DNA from: JBBDRW01 sp040905265 | GTDB taxonomy: Bacteria; Bacteroidota; Rhodothermia; Balneolales; Balneolaceae | Assembly (NCBI GenBank): GCA_040905265.1 | Contig: JBBDRW010000019.1 | Coordinates: 1-57,408, forward strand | Direction of reading: 5' to 3' | DNA: 57,408 nucleotides | Part shown: positions 7,424 to 15,498 of the stretch, piece by piece | Layout: every line of letters begins with the position of its first letter | How positions within the stretch are numbered: position 1 is the stretch's first letter | The notes under the pieces: model-generated | What the model was told of the DNA's origin: nothing | Databases searched by the model: none | The model's input: the letters and a program-made list of their open reading frames with translations, nothing else | Program-made: the position numbers and the translations under genes

Positions 7424-9376
7424 ATGTGTGGAATAGCGGGTGTTCTTGGTTTTGGCGACTGTCTTCGTGAGGAGTCTCTCAGATCCATGGCGGCCTCCCT
7501 CCGGCACAGGGGGCCGGATGCTGATGGAATATGGTCCGATGCCGATGCAGGAATCGGGTTTGCTCATACCCGGCTCTCCATTCTGGACCTCTCTCCGGCA
7601 GGAAATCAGCCCATGATCTCCCCGTCAGGCAGGTATGTGATTGTATTTAACGGAGAGATCTATAATCATAGGGACCTCCGGGAAGAGCTGGAAACGAGTG
7701 GCGATATTACCTCCTGGCGTGGCCATTCGGATACGGAAACTCTGTTAGCTGCTATCGAAACCTGGGGGATGAAGCGTGCTCTGGAGAAAGCGGCCGGGAT
7801 GTTCGCATTTGGGGTATGGGACAAGGAAACGCGTCAACTTACACTTGCCAGGGACCGTCTTGGAGAGAAACCACTCTACTATGGAAGGCAGGGGACTCAG
7901 ATTCTTTTCGGATCAGAGTTGAAGGCATTAAAAGCCCACCCGATGTTTGTCGGAGAGATTGACCGGGATGCGTTGTCATCGTTTATGAGGTATCGCTATA
8001 TCCCTGCTCCGAAATCCATCTATCAGAATATCCATAAATTGAGGCCGGGATCTTTTCTTGTGCTACGTCCCGGAGAGACGGAACATGCTGTTCCCCAGCC
8101 CTATTGGGAGATGAACGAGGTGGTACGGAAGGGAGTAGAGGAACCGTTTCCGGGTTCAGAAGCAGAAGCAAAGAACGTGTTGGAGTCCAGGCTTTTGAAA
8201 GCCGTTGAATTGCAGCAAATCTCGGATGTGCCTCTTGGGGCATTTTTGTCTGGTGGTGTTGATTCCTCGATGATTGCTGCCCTGATGCAGCAGACGGCCA
8301 TCCGGCCGGTTCAGACCTTTACCATCGGGTTCGGCGATCCGGAATTTAATGAAGCAAAGGATGCCCGTGAAGTAGCCCGTCATTTGGGAACCGATCACCT
8401 GGAAGCGTATGTTACATCGGAAGATGCACTGTCTGTTATTCCTGATCTGCCGGCACTCTATGATGAACCGTTTGCCGATCCGTCCCAGATCCCGACCTGT
8501 CTGTTAAGCAGGATGACACGAAATCATGTAACAGTTAGTCTTTCCGGAGATGGAGGGGATGAACTCTTTGGTGGTTACAACCGGTATACTTGGTTGCGAA
8601 AGCTTCAGAAGATTCCAGGGCCAATGCAGCGTTTTTTGGGCCAGGCACTTGCTCTGTTTCCTCCCCGGCAGTGGGACAAGATCTATCAATTTGTCGATGG
8701 CTTGCTGCCGGAATCCCTTCGGGTGCGGATGCCGGGTGAACAGGCGCAGAAGCTGGCCTCTGTTCTGAAACAGGGGGGCGAAAAAGAGATGTACGGACGG
8801 TTGCTTTCGCTTTGGGAAGATGTACAGCAGCTTGTTCCGGGAGCGACAGATACGACACAAACGGTGGATTTGTGGGGCCACTACTCGTTCCTTGATTCAT
8901 CAGAGCAGAAAATGATGGCGATTGACACGATGACGTTTCTGCCGGATGATATACTCTGTAAAGTAGACAGAGCGGCAATGGGTGTATCCCTCGAAACACG
9001 GGTTCCCTATCTGGATCACCGGGTCGTTGAATTTGCCTGGTCACTGCCGCTGCACATGAAAATCCGGAACGGACAGGGGAAATGGATTTTGAGAGAACTC
9101 CTCTATGACTATGTACCCAGGGAGTTAATCGAACGTCCAAAAATGGGGTTCAATATTCCGCTTGATCAATGGTTGCGCGGGCCACTCCGGGATTGGGCTG
9201 AGAACCTGTTGGATGAATCCCGTATCAGGCAGGAAGGGTTTCTCAATGCAACCCTTGTTCAGAAGAAATGGAAGGAACATCTCTCCGGGAAATGGAACTG
9301 GCAATACCCATTGTGGAATGTACTTATGTTTCAGGCCTGGCTGAATATGAACCATACGGCTGGAGTTAAAAACTGA
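7424..9376 (+). CDS. asnB: Asparagine synthase (glutamine-hydrolysing) family amidotransferase
   Basis: A 650-residue class II amidotransferase. It begins MCGIAGV with the nucleophilic Cys2; the glutaminase domain occupies roughly the first 210 residues (RHRGPDADG, VFNGEIYNH). The synthetase domain carries the PP-loop SGGVDSSM at about residue 276 and SLSGDGGDELFGGYNRY. It uses ATP and glutamine to amidate a carboxyl group. In polysaccharide clusters such enzymes often amidate uronic-acid sugars rather than make free asparagine. That fits the UDP-sugar 6-dehydrogenase encoded at 17.7 kb, but the substrate is inferred. It overlaps no neighbour; the next gene starts within 42 bp. Confidence 0.9.
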   Translation: MCGIAGVLGFGDCLREESLRSMAASLRHRGPDADGIWSDADAGIGFAHTRLSILDLSPAGNQPMISPSGRYVIVFNGEIYNHRDLREELETSGDITSWRGHSDTETLLAAIETWGMKRALEKAAGMFAFGVWDKETRQLTLARDRLGEKPLYYGRQGTQILFGSELKALKAHPMFVGEIDRDALSSFMRYRYIPAPKSIYQNIHKLRPGSFLVLRPGETEHAVPQPYWEMNEVVRKGVEEPFPGSEAEAKNVLESRLLKAVELQQISDVPLGAFLSGGVDSSMIAALMQQTAIRPVQTFTIGFGDPEFNEAKDAREVARHLGTDHLEAYVTSEDALSVIPDLPALYDEPFADPSQIPTCLLSRMTRNHVTVSLSGDGGDELFGGYNRYTWLRKLQKIPGPMQRFLGQALALFPPRQWDKIYQFVDGLLPESLRVRMPGEQAQKLASVLKQGGEKEMYGRLLSLWEDVQQLVPGATDTTQTVDLWGHYSFLDSSEQKMMAIDTMTFLPDDILCKVDRAAMGVSLETRVPYLDHRVVEFAWSLPLHMKIRNGQGKWILRELLYDYVPRELIERPKMGFNIPLDQWLRGPLRDWAENLLDESRIRQEGFLNATLVQKKWKEHLSGKWNWQYPLWNVLMFQAWLNMNHTAGVKN

Positions 9377-9417
9377 GAGAAGTACCATCACATACCGGGA
9401 TCGGGGATGGCAGGAAG

Positions 9418-10530
9418 TTGCTGTTTGTCGTAAATGTTGACTGGTTTTTTCTTTCCCACAGATTGCCAATCGCCCTTGCCGCGAAAAAGGCGGGTTTTGA
9501 CGTTATTGTAGCTGCTGCGGATACTGGAAGAGGCGGGGAGATAGAGCAACACGGCCTGCATTTTATTCCGATCCCGTTCAGCCGCAAGGGAACCAATCTG
9601 TTCTCGGAACTGAAAATAGTTTGGAGCCTTTTTTCACTGTATAAAAAGGTGAACCCAGACCTTGTCCATCATGTCACCATAAAACCGGTTCTGTTTGGCT
9701 CTATCATTGCCCGGTTCCACTCCGGACTGCGGGTGGTCAATGCAATTACCGGCCTGGGATTTACTTTTTCAGAAAAAGGGAGGGCGGCACCCCTTGGTTG
9801 GCTTGTCCGGGCTGCTTATCGGTTCGCTTTAAAAAATCCCAGACAGCGTACTATTTTTCAGAATCCGGAGGATCTCGATTTCTTTGTCACCCGGGATTTT
9901 TTGTCGGAGGATCAGTCCGTATTGATCAAGGGTTCAGGTGTCAATTGTAACTGGTTTGTACCGCCGGAGAGTGAAACCGGGGAAGTTATGGTCTTACTGG
10001 CCTCTCGTATGATTTGGGACAAGGGGATCCATGAATTTTATGAGGCTGCAAAAATTATAAAAAAGAGAAAGCCATCCGTACGGTTTCTGTTAGCCGGGAT
10101 GTCGGATGTGGGTAACCCGAATACGGTACCGGTGGAAACGCTTGAAGAGTGGACGGACGAAGGGGTCGTGGAATGGATAGGCCATTGTGAGAATATGGTT
10201 GAATTGTTGCAGGAGTCCACGGTTGTTGCTCTTCCAACGTACTATCCGGAAGGGGTGCCAAAAATTCTGATTGAGGCCGCTGCATGCGGCCGGGCGATTG
10301 TTACCACGGATCGCCCGGGCTGCAGGGAAATTGTGCGCCACGGTGTGAATGGTATTCTGATCCCGCATAAAAATGTTGTTGCGCTATCGGGAGCGATCGA
10401 ACTTTTACTGGAACAGCCTTCTCTTGCTAAAAAATATGGTAATGCTGGCAGGGAAATAGCACTTCAAGAGTTTTCGGAACGAATTGTAATTCGTGAAACG
10501 ATGAAGCTGTATGAGCGTATGCTTCCATGA
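9418..10530 (+). CDS. GT4-type glycosyltransferase (PglA/WcaC-like)
   Basis: A 370-residue GT-B glycosyltransferase. The N-terminal acceptor domain has DWFFLSHRLPIALAA and VHHVTIKPVLFGS, typical of PglA-type enzymes that add a second sugar to an undecaprenyl-linked acceptor. The C-terminal donor domain has ASRMIWDKGI (phosphate-binding Arg/Lys) and PEGVPKILIEAAACGRAIV, containing the E-x7-E donor motif. The start is a TTG at 9418; no ATG or GTG exists between it and the upstream in-frame stop, so TTG is the best choice. It follows the amidotransferase in what looks like one operon. Confidence 0.85.
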   Translation: MLFVVNVDWFFLSHRLPIALAAKKAGFDVIVAAADTGRGGEIEQHGLHFIPIPFSRKGTNLFSELKIVWSLFSLYKKVNPDLVHHVTIKPVLFGSIIARFHSGLRVVNAITGLGFTFSEKGRAAPLGWLVRAAYRFALKNPRQRTIFQNPEDLDFFVTRDFLSEDQSVLIKGSGVNCNWFVPPESETGEVMVLLASRMIWDKGIHEFYEAAKIIKKRKPSVRFLLAGMSDVGNPNTVPVETLEEWTDEGVVEWIGHCENMVELLQESTVVALPTYYPEGVPKILIEAAACGRAIVTTDRPGCREIVRHGVNGILIPHKNVVALSGAIELLLEQPSLAKKYGNAGREIALQEFSERIVIRETMKLYERMLP

Positions 10531-10554
10531 ATCCGTGTATAGAGGTAAAACTTA

Positions 10555-11541
10555 TTGAAAGAAATTGACGTAGAATCGGTGATTGCGGATCTTTCTCACT
10601 GTGATCCTGAAGTCCTGAAGATCATTCAGGAGGTAGTCGATGAATTGAATCTTACAGATTTCAACATCCATGAAATTCGTGAAAATTCACTGTTTCGCAT
10701 CGATACAGATTCGACGTCATGGTTTCTGAAAATCAGGGATTCGTTATCCCGAAACTGGATCGCGCAGATATTTTCGAGAGTTAAATTACAGCATGAGATC
10801 ACGGTGAGCCGTCAGGTCAATGTACAGCAGCCTCAGATGGTTCAGGCGCCCAGAATTTTCAAGACTGACAACCATCGATATATCCTGTTTGAATTTATCC
10901 CTAAAAGCCGTCCATCGGACCCTTTACAAATTGCAAGGTCTCTGGTTGAATTTCAGAATTCCGGCCTGCAGGTTCGTCCTCATATATTACTTAGAATTTG
11001 GTACAACGATGCAGTAATTCTCCTCCGGTCTTTGATGAACTGTATAAAGAGTAGATTACTGACATGGCATGAAGCTGCACGAATCGTTTATGTTTGGTCT
11101 ACATTAGCTGCTTCACAACCAAAACTGGATTTTCAGTTTCTGTCTCATGGAGATTTTCATCAGGGAAATACAATGGTGAATCAGGACGGAAATTTGATGT
11201 TTCTGGATTTTGAATGTACAGTTTTTGTAAAGAAATGGGCCTTTACGGATATTGTACGATTCTCTCGCTTGCATGTAACAACGGGCTTCATAGATAATGA
11301 GGTGGTATCCAGTTATATAGAGGAGTTCAAAGCAAGGTATCCGGAAAGATTTAATCAACTGTCAGTAGGGATTCAAATTCGGCTCGCCTTGATTCGAAAA
11401 CTTGTACGGCAGTTGTGTTCAGGAAAACGGGGTTGTACGAAACAAGAAATGAAAGAGTTTTTGAACGGAACACTTCTGGATGATGATAAGTATGAATCCT
11501 GGTTTGATGAGCATGTAGGATTTGAGTACAGGGAGTCATGA
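10555..11541 (+). CDS. APH/choline-kinase-like phosphotransferase
   Basis: A 328-residue protein with a protein-kinase-like fold of the aminoglycoside phosphotransferase/choline kinase superfamily. The catalytic loop is LSHGDFHQGNTMV (H-G-D-x-H-x2-N) and the metal-binding loop is MFLDFECT (D-F-E). It has no membrane segment and starts at TTG. In a glycan cluster such kinases phosphorylate sugars or small alcohols; together with the CDP-alcohol phosphotransferase at 4.3 kb this recalls phosphocholine-type decoration, though no LicD homologue is present in the window. The substrate cannot be read from the sequence. Confidence 0.7.
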   Translation: MKEIDVESVIADLSHCDPEVLKIIQEVVDELNLTDFNIHEIRENSLFRIDTDSTSWFLKIRDSLSRNWIAQIFSRVKLQHEITVSRQVNVQQPQMVQAPRIFKTDNHRYILFEFIPKSRPSDPLQIARSLVEFQNSGLQVRPHILLRIWYNDAVILLRSLMNCIKSRLLTWHEAARIVYVWSTLAASQPKLDFQFLSHGDFHQGNTMVNQDGNLMFLDFECTVFVKKWAFTDIVRFSRLHVTTGFIDNEVVSSYIEEFKARYPERFNQLSVGIQIRLALIRKLVRQLCSGKRGCTKQEMKEFLNGTLLDDDKYESWFDEHVGFEYRES

Positions 11542-11594
11542 GTCTATGAAAGATATGTTGATTAACTCTGATCGAATAGTAGATTAGTTTTCGT

Positions 11595-14030
11595 ATGTAT
11601 ATGAATGGTATAAAGATGTTTCGATTCAATCAGTTTCTATTTTCTTGCCTGGCCGTTTTCATGCTCTGTTCGGCATTCAGCCAGTCTCTGCAGGCACAGG
11701 ACTCCATTGTTTATCTCGAATGGACAGATGATCCTCTTCGGTCCATGGTCGTAAATTGGGTCACGGAGATGGGAGGTGTGGCCGAATTGCAATACCGGCC
11801 CGAAGGTGCAGTCAGCTGGAGCGCCGTATCGGGTACAACGAACCAGATCCCCGGCTCATCCAGGTTGCGAAGTAGTGTTCCTGTCACCGGTTTATCTCCG
11901 GGAACATCTTATGAGTTTCAGGTTGCCGGGGATGTGACTATCTATCGGTTTCGTACGATGCCGTCTTCGGTTGAAACTCCCCTGAAGTTTATCATGGCAG
12001 GCGATCTCTATGGAAACCCGACAGAACGCACAGCTGCAGAACAGCAGCAGATAGAAGAGATGTTTGTTTCCATGAGCCAACAGGCGGCAAGTTTCGATCC
12101 CTGGTTTGCCGTATGGGGTGGGGACCTGGCTCATGCGAATGCAGATCCTGATGATGCCTATCTTTGGTTTCAGATGATGCGTGACTGGTTTGTGCATATG
12201 AGAACTTCGGACGGATACCTGGTCCCGATCGTTGCAGCAATCGGAAATAACGATGTACCTTTGCCGGGATATGGCTTTACACCGGATGACGCGATCTTTT
12301 TTCACGCCTTTTTCAGCTTCCCCGGTCAGCAGTGGTCTCCGAAGCGGAGTTACGGTATTCTCGATTTCGGAGAGTATCTGAGCATTATTACTCTCGATAC
12401 GGACCATACAACCAGGGTTTCCGGTATGCAGACAAACTGGCTGCGGAACCGCCTGCAGGAGAGGGACGGCCAGATGCATGTATTTCCGGTCTATCATGTT
12501 GCGGGGTGGCCGTCTTACAGGAGTTTCCGGGATGTACTGCATGACGAAATACGAGATCAATGGCAGCCGCTTTTTCAGCAGAATGAAATCCGGATGGTGT
12601 TTGAACATCACTGCCATATCTACAAGCGGACCAAACCACTGCGGGAGTGTGTCCCGCCGATTACCAATGAACTGCACTGCGATATTGATGAACGGGGTGT
12701 TCGGTATCTTGGTGGCGGCTCCTTTGCCTCTTTGCCAAGGGAGTTAAACTCGGCGATGCCATCGGAAGGGGAGTGGTACCACGAAACCTACGAAGATGAG
12801 ACCAATAACTTTGTGTTGGTCGAAATCTCGGAAACCTATCGAAAGACAACGGCCTACGATGTAAACGGGAATGTACTGGATGAGTATACCGATATCACCT
12901 GGCTGCCGGCCCCCATGGTATACAAGGTAGAAAAAACGAGTGTGTCTTCGTTCACAGCCCGGTGGGATGCTGTGGAAGGGGCTACCCGACATCGAATTGA
13001 TGTATCGAAAGAGGAAGATTTTTCGAGTTATCTGCCCGGATTCCAGGATCGGAACATGGGGACGGATACCTCGGTAGAGGTGACGGGTATTGACCCGCAT
13101 GAGACCTACTACTATCGTGTTCGCGCCGCAACCCCGACGGTATTGAGCGAGAACTCTGACGTAATACGGGCCTCCATAGTGCCCGATCCGCCGTCAGCAC
13201 TCGAACCGGGGAACGTTCAGGCAACCTCGTTTACTGCACGGTGGGAATCGGAAGAAGACGTTGACGGGTTTCGCCTGGATGTATCGGTTCAGGAGGACTT
13301 CTCTTCAACTCTGGAGGGGTACGACAACCGTCCCGTGGGTTTGACTTCTTCTTTCGATGTTACCGGCTTGCTGCCAGGTACGAATTATTACTACAGAGTA
13401 CGAGCTGAATCTTTTGATATTAAGAGCCAACCCTCTAGTGCGATACAAGTTGCTACGATCCCAGTCAGTGCGACACGTTCGGAACTTTCAGTTTCTATTC
13501 GAAAAGCACTTGCAAACGGGCAACAGGAGAGTCTTCTCTCCGTGATCATTCGGGATCCGGACGGGAATGAGCTGGAGGGTGTACCGGTACAGATTGATCA
13601 GGGAGAATCCACATCGGCTATTTCGGTAATCAGTGACGTAACGGATGAGAATGGTGAAGCGCTCTTTTCAGTGACTCATGAGGAGGATGTTGAAGTGACC
13701 TATCAGGCTCGTGTAGGCGAAGTCGTCATTTCCGGTGAGGCAGTTGTGGAATTCCTGGATGTTGACGGGCCTCCTGAATTGGGTGACAACTTTCCAAATC
13801 CGTTTCAGATCCATACGACAATTCCGGTGACTGTTCCCCGGAATATGTATGTGAGGCTTATTGTGGCCAATGTGCTGGGTGGAATTGTTCAAACCCTGGT
13901 GAATGAAGAGCTGTCGGCCGGCCATTATGAAATCTCGTTCAACAGCCGGGATCTTGCGTCCGGAACCTATTTTTATCGTCTGATTACGGATGAGAGAGTT
14001 CAGACGGAGAAGATGATGTTGGTGAAGTAG
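11595..14030 (+). CDS. Secreted purple-acid-phosphatase-like protein with Fn3 domains and C-terminal sorting domain
   Basis: An 811-residue exported metallophosphoesterase. A signal peptide (FLFSCLAVFMLCSAFSQSLQA) is followed by an N-terminal beta domain like that of purple acid phosphatases. The catalytic domain carries GDLYGN, WGGDLAHAN, AIGNND, YHVAGW and EHHCHIYKRT, matching the metal-ligand blocks of the family. Two fibronectin-III-like repeats follow (TSVSSFTARWDA, ATSFTARWES), then an Ig-like segment and a C-terminal domain of type-IX-secretion style (ELGDNFPNPF...GTYFYRLIT). ATGs at 11595, 11601 and 11616 are possible; 11616 gives the most compact signal peptide. It lies inside the capsule operon, unusual for a secreted phosphatase. 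Confidence 0.85.
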   Translation: MYMNGIKMFRFNQFLFSCLAVFMLCSAFSQSLQAQDSIVYLEWTDDPLRSMVVNWVTEMGGVAELQYRPEGAVSWSAVSGTTNQIPGSSRLRSSVPVTGLSPGTSYEFQVAGDVTIYRFRTMPSSVETPLKFIMAGDLYGNPTERTAAEQQQIEEMFVSMSQQAASFDPWFAVWGGDLAHANADPDDAYLWFQMMRDWFVHMRTSDGYLVPIVAAIGNNDVPLPGYGFTPDDAIFFHAFFSFPGQQWSPKRSYGILDFGEYLSIITLDTDHTTRVSGMQTNWLRNRLQERDGQMHVFPVYHVAGWPSYRSFRDVLHDEIRDQWQPLFQQNEIRMVFEHHCHIYKRTKPLRECVPPITNELHCDIDERGVRYLGGGSFASLPRELNSAMPSEGEWYHETYEDETNNFVLVEISETYRKTTAYDVNGNVLDEYTDITWLPAPMVYKVEKTSVSSFTARWDAVEGATRHRIDVSKEEDFSSYLPGFQDRNMGTDTSVEVTGIDPHETYYYRVRAATPTVLSENSDVIRASIVPDPPSALEPGNVQATSFTARWESEEDVDGFRLDVSVQEDFSSTLEGYDNRPVGLTSSFDVTGLLPGTNYYYRVRAESFDIKSQPSSAIQVATIPVSATRSELSVSIRKALANGQQESLLSVIIRDPDGNELEGVPVQIDQGESTSAISVISDVTDENGEALFSVTHEEDVEVTYQARVGEVVISGEAVVEFLDVDGPPELGDNFPNPFQIHTTIPVTVPRNMYVRLIVANVLGGIVQTLVNEELSAGHYEISFNSRDLASGTYFYRLITDERVQTEKMMLVK

Positions 14031-14125
14031 AATTCTATGTTCAAATGCAGGAAAAATCTTACCTTCATCTCCCGACGGGATATCTTCCCTTGAACATTTG
14101 ACTTCATTAACCATTCCGACAGATT

Positions 14126-15184
14126 GTGATCACTCCGTCACTGCTGGCATTTTTACTGTTTATTGTCATAGCCAACTACCTCTTTACCCGGTGGTTTATC
14201 CGCTATGCAAAAGTCCGCAGGATCACTGACTATCCGACAGCGAGAAGCTCTCATGAAGTACCTACCCCAAAGGGAGGGGGCGTCGGATTTGTATGGGTAA
14301 CGTTGCTCTCCTACGCCGTCTACCTGTTGGTTCATGGCCTCTACGATATGACCGGATTGCCGGTACTCGTTCTGGTTCTTACAACCGTCTCCTGTCTCGG
14401 ATGGTTTGACGACAAACACGATCTCTCCAAGAGAGTTCGGTTTGGTGTTCAGTCAATGGCAGCGATTGCTGCTATTGTTTTTTTGGGGGGGCTGGAATCG
14501 ATCTATGTTCCGTTACTCGGCATGACGGAGCCGGGGCTTCTCGGGAGTATTATTGCATTTTTCTGGATTACCGGGACCGCCAATATCTACAATTTTATGG
14601 ATGGTGTGGACGGTATCGCATCGGTTCAGGCGATCGGGGCGTCTGTTGGCTGGATGATCTTTGCCTGGATCTGGGAGGTTCCGGAGCTGTTTACAGTAAA
14701 CCTGTTTTTACTGGCAGCACTCTCTGTATTTCTCACTTTTAACTGGGCTCCGGCAAAAATATTTATGGGGGATGTCGGCAGCCTCTTTCTCGGGTTTGCA
14801 TTTGCGATTATGCCCTTCCTTGCTGCCTATGAATCGGATGGTGTGGATGCCGGAGAGACGATCTGGCTCGCCGGCCTGCTGCTCTGGCCGTTTCTGTTTG
14901 ACGGTGCCTATACCATCTTCCGGCGCCTCTCAAAGGAAGAGAATATTTTTAAAGCCCACCGATCTCACCTCTACCAGCGGCTCAATATTACCGGCTGGAG
15001 CCACAGTCGTATATCCACACTCTATTTACTCTTTTCACTGATTGGAATTGGGTGCGCCCTGATGTTTCACTTCTTTTCCGGCTGGAGCCAGATACTTCTT
15101 CTGGTGATCTTGCTTGCCGCTTCTATCTCCTTTATTCCATTCGTCAAGCGAACAGAGCTCCGGCAGGGGATAGGTGAGAGGTGA
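14126..15184 (+). CDS. Undecaprenyl-phosphate sugar-1-phosphate transferase (WecA/WbpL-like)
   Basis: A 352-residue polytopic membrane protein of glycosyltransferase family 4 (MraY/WecA). It starts glycan repeat assembly by moving a HexNAc-1-phosphate onto undecaprenyl phosphate. The signature sites are present: SSHEVPTPKGGG, the DDKHD aspartate cluster, NIYNFMDGVDGIAS, IFMGDVGS and the HRSHLYQR loop typical of WecA-like rather than MraY enzymes. About ten hydrophobic helices are visible. The start is a GTG with little Shine-Dalgarno; no better upstream start was seen. Its 3' end runs into a seven-base repeat (AGGTGAG twice). Confidence 0.88.
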   Translation: MITPSLLAFLLFIVIANYLFTRWFIRYAKVRRITDYPTARSSHEVPTPKGGGVGFVWVTLLSYAVYLLVHGLYDMTGLPVLVLVLTTVSCLGWFDDKHDLSKRVRFGVQSMAAIAAIVFLGGLESIYVPLLGMTEPGLLGSIIAFFWITGTANIYNFMDGVDGIASVQAIGASVGWMIFAWIWEVPELFTVNLFLLAALSVFLTFNWAPAKIFMGDVGSLFLGFAFAIMPFLAAYESDGVDAGETIWLAGLLLWPFLFDGAYTIFRRLSKEENIFKAHRSHLYQRLNITGWSHSRISTLYLLFSLIGIGCALMFHFFSGWSQILLLVILLAASISFIPFVKRTELRQGIGER

Positions 15185-15218
15185 GAGTTCTTGATCAAGG
15201 AGAACTATTCCCTATTCC
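15172..15218. repeat. Two-armed heptad repeat at gene end
   Basis: Two AGGTGAG units (15172-15185) overlap the stop of the WecA-like gene. After about 19 bp come two CTATTCC units (15205-15218). The same two-armed layout recurs at 17506-17581. The exact seven-base period is seen directly; function unknown. Confidence 0.6.
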
Positions 15219-15498
15219 CTGCCGGCTCGGGAACAGTCTCTAAAATATTCTGTATAATAGATTCACGGATGTAATTATTTTTTACATATGTGATGAATTA
15301 CAGTTGATAATTCGTATATTCATATGATTTTACAATAGGAATTCCGTAAAATCTCGATTAAGTGGGCATATTCAGGCCTTTGGAGCGTATACGTTCATTC
15401 CGGCAGGGCAGGATTTGGAACAATCATTGAGGTCTTTTCATGTCTGAACGAACAGCTGTCATCTTACTCGGTTAATCTGCTGCAGGATCATTCAACGA
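15185..15498. other. 314-bp intergenic region with one 8-bp inverted repeat
   Basis: No gene is seen here. Apart from the heptads at its left end it is AT-rich and contains a perfect inverted repeat GATTTTAC (15326-15333) / GTAAAATC (15346-15353) whose loop includes the palindrome GGAATTCC. This could be an operator or transcript hairpin ahead of the 4,6-dehydratase gene. No convincing terminator or riboswitch was found. Confidence 0.4.
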
